From assembly GCF_030463535.1 (NCBI RefSeq), contig NC_132893.1:23788782-23852781 (forward strand): DNA of 64,000 nt, written 5' to 3'. Below are positions 61,791 to 64,000 of this stretch, piece by piece. Both the position numbers and the translations under genes were made by a program. Within the stretch, counting starts at the first letter, position 1; each line of letters starts with the position of its first letter. A model generated the notes under the pieces. That model worked only from the letters and a program-made list of their open reading frames with translations. It was not told the origin of the DNA and ran no database searches. The DNA is from Salminus brasiliensis (Eukaryota > Chordata > Actinopteri > Characiformes > Bryconidae).

Positions 61791-64000
61791 AGCTTCAGGT
61801 TTCATCATTCCACTCCATTCAGTTGCAGTTCAATGTTGCTGTAATCACCTATCAGACAGAGCAATTAGTGTACATGTAGGGCAAGCCAGCCCACCAAGAG
61901 AGCACAAGGGCACACTCTGATGCCTGGGGCATCACTGGCGGTTATATTTTTGGGTAAAGTATAATACAGATCTGTCTAGTACAAATTCTAGATTTTATTT
62001 TACCTATATTGGTAAACAGGTGGCACAAAAAGTTCCAACTTGACCACACAGCAAAATGTGAACTACCCTCATGCCATTAATTTCAGAGGTTGCCCCTATT
62101 TACCAAGCAAACTTCTGATTCAGTGCTTATGCTGTTTAAAATACACATATTATTCTAGTAAATACCAATCCTGCCTTACTTTCTACAGTGTTAAAACAAG
62201 GTTATGTGACAAATAATCAAAAAATCCATTATGACCATTTGTTTTTGATTATTTTACTCCACTACTTTGTGTTGCCCATCACTTCGCCTGTCATAGGAGA
62301 AAACCTGAGCTTGTGCTTTAAAATGGAACTAAACTCCCTACCAATTGTCAATGGTATCGACTTTATCCATACCCAAGCACCTCTTATACCGGTCAGACTT
62401 TATTTATTTTTAAATTAACCAAAAAAAGAAAATGTGTAATGAACAGTGTGAAATTATCAGCCCTTTATCAGTTAGTCTTCAGAAATCAGAAGATGCACAT
62501 TGCTAACTGATCATTTTGCATTGTGAAAGTAAAACTCATACAGATTAAAATCCCAGATGCATACAAACATTTAAAGATGCCAGAGAACAAAAAAACTATT
62601 TACTTTAGCATAGCTGGCTACATGGAAGTGACAAAACCTAAACGTCAGACTGTCACTTTATTGAGAGATAATGTTTAGTAATGTCTAAGCTTAGAGGTAT
62701 CCTTTGAATTATTGGTCTATTCTAACTAGCTAAGGCTTTTCTTGGGTAAATAGTAAAGCACTTTGTAAGTCGCTCTGGATAAGAGCATCTGCTAAATGCC
62801 ATAAATGTAAATGTAAATATTCAAAACAACTAAACTGGGCCAGTTCTAAAACTGTTACAGAGCAAAACTAACTGTTGCTCTGTATTTCACACTAAAATGT
62901 ACACCCACTATGTAAAGTCCTTGTAGACCTAATTGATGCGGACAGGGCAATACGCACCACGTTTGATACTTTGTCAGTGTCCTGTGCACATCAAGAGACT
63001 GTTAGTTATGAGTAAACGGGTTCATGCACAAACCAAGCGTCATGACTGCAGCTTTTCCTGTGCTGGGAGGCCACAGAATGGTAAATTCAGAAAGGCAAGA
63101 AGCAAGCAGGCAGGCATCAGCGTTGGGCTAAACCCCCATCGGATTGGCTTCTAACATTTCTTCTCTTAAACGTCTACTCCCCTTCCAAGATTAATAAATA
63201 AATAAATAAATACACATACTATGGCACCTACACTGCAATACCAAATTGCTCATGCTCTTATTTCCATTTCAGCTACATGGATCACTAATTCATAAGTTGT
63301 TTTTCCTTTCAATGTATGTAGAATGTTTTTCAATGTTCTATGTAGAAATTCAAGCATTAATATGGCCACCACTAAAGGCTCATTAAAGTCTCCTCTAATG
63401 CATCACAAAGGCTGGTTTTAAAACTGTAGATAACTCTGTGGGGAACTGAACATTTTCAGAACAAAGTACAAGTGGTTCTGGGTTTTTTTTTCCTGCCAAT
63501 CCAAAGTGTTCAGTAATGACCATGCCAAAGAACGCTTGAAATATGTATACTTTCTCTTCCCTAAATTGCACAACACTGAGGGCAAGTATGTTGTGAGTAG
63601 GACTTTGTATTGAAAGGCAAACTCATTACCACACTTTATCCACTTAGAAAAGAGGGAGGATTAGACCCTGGCAGAGAATGAAGAGACTGCTGTTTGAAAA
63701 GAGAAGAGGAGAATTGTTAAAGCAAATGTACATTACTCACAGGAGTTGATAAAAAAATATGATTTATTTCCAGTTACTGATAACCATGTTTCTAAACATT
63801 CTTTGGATTCCAAACACTCATACACAAAACATCTCTTACCAAAATACAAAAGGACAAACCTTCCCAAAAAAAACCTTTTTCTTCTTCGTTTTGTGATGAA
63901 GCTGAAGTACTTCTGTTACAGTAAAGTAAAAATCCTGTTTGCTGTTATGTTAAGCAGATACATAAATGAGGAACTAACTCATTTAAAGAATAGCATAGAG
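61791..64000. other. Flank 3' of tmem126a, no gene recognised
   Basis: The interval contains a SINE-type tail (62738-62820), an (AATA)n run near 63195-63211 and otherwise unique sequence. No ORF longer than about 75 residues has recognisable character. A reverse-strand AATAAA (TTTATT at 63763-63768) might be the polyadenylation signal of a convergent gene lying beyond the window, which would fit mammalian order next to TMEM126A, but nothing confirms it. Confidence 0.6.
62738..62820 (+). mobile_element. SINE/LINE-type 3' tail
   Basis: TTGTAAGTCGCTCTGGATAA, AGAGCATCTGCTAAATGCC and a terminal ATGTAAATGTAAAT tract form the 3' tail shared by widespread teleost SINEs and their partner LINEs. Only the tail is recognisable. 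Confidence 0.7.

Overview
This window is vertebrate nuclear DNA, almost certainly from a teleost fish. The signs are spliced genes with very long introns, many dinucleotide microsatellites, tRNA-derived SINEs, Tc1/mariner fossils and fish-type MITEs. Several repeat families are ones I associate with otophysan fishes, particularly characiforms, but that placement is from memory and not secure. There are no prokaryotic features and no CRISPR arrays.

Two protein-coding genes can be supported. The minus strand from about 59.9 kb down to base 1 is the 5' part of a membrane-associated guanylate kinase scaffold gene that I identify as dlg2 (PSD-93). Its beta-type start exon (58292-58310), L27 exon (57060-57191), second L27 exon (30252-30403) and a short phase-0 cassette exon (21512-21580) join in frame to give 124 residues. 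A separate alternative first exon (11828-11857) encodes the ten-residue palmitoylated N-terminus MDCLCIVTTK, best known from PSD-95 alpha, beneath a G+C-richer, GA- and CAG/CTG-repeat-laden promoter block at about 11.86-12.46 kb. The PDZ, SH3 and guanylate kinase exons lie beyond base 1.

The plus strand at about 60.06-61.79 kb carries a complete five-exon tmem126a gene (202 residues), coding for a mitochondrial inner-membrane protein required for complex I assembly. It is head-to-head with dlg2, with a short shared promoter holding two CCAAT boxes. As I recall, the mammalian TMEM126/DLG2 cluster has the same arrangement, and this supports calling the MAGUK gene dlg2.

Everything else is intronic or flanking DNA. 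It includes three remnants of one Tc1 family and one of another, four copies of a non-autonomous element whose end reads TGTCCAAATGTTTGTGGAC, tRNA-derived SINEs, MITEs, three degenerate minisatellites (one built round TTCTAGAA, about 1.4 kb), and a 210-bp templated-looking insertion with a 46-bp flanking duplication inside a Tc1 fossil. The last 2.2 kb (61.8-64 kb) has no gene I can recognise.

How the genes relate: the dlg2 start exons choose between an L27 multimerisation module (beta) and a palmitoylated membrane anchor (alpha) for one synaptic scaffold. tmem126a is functionally unrelated but shares the beta promoter region.
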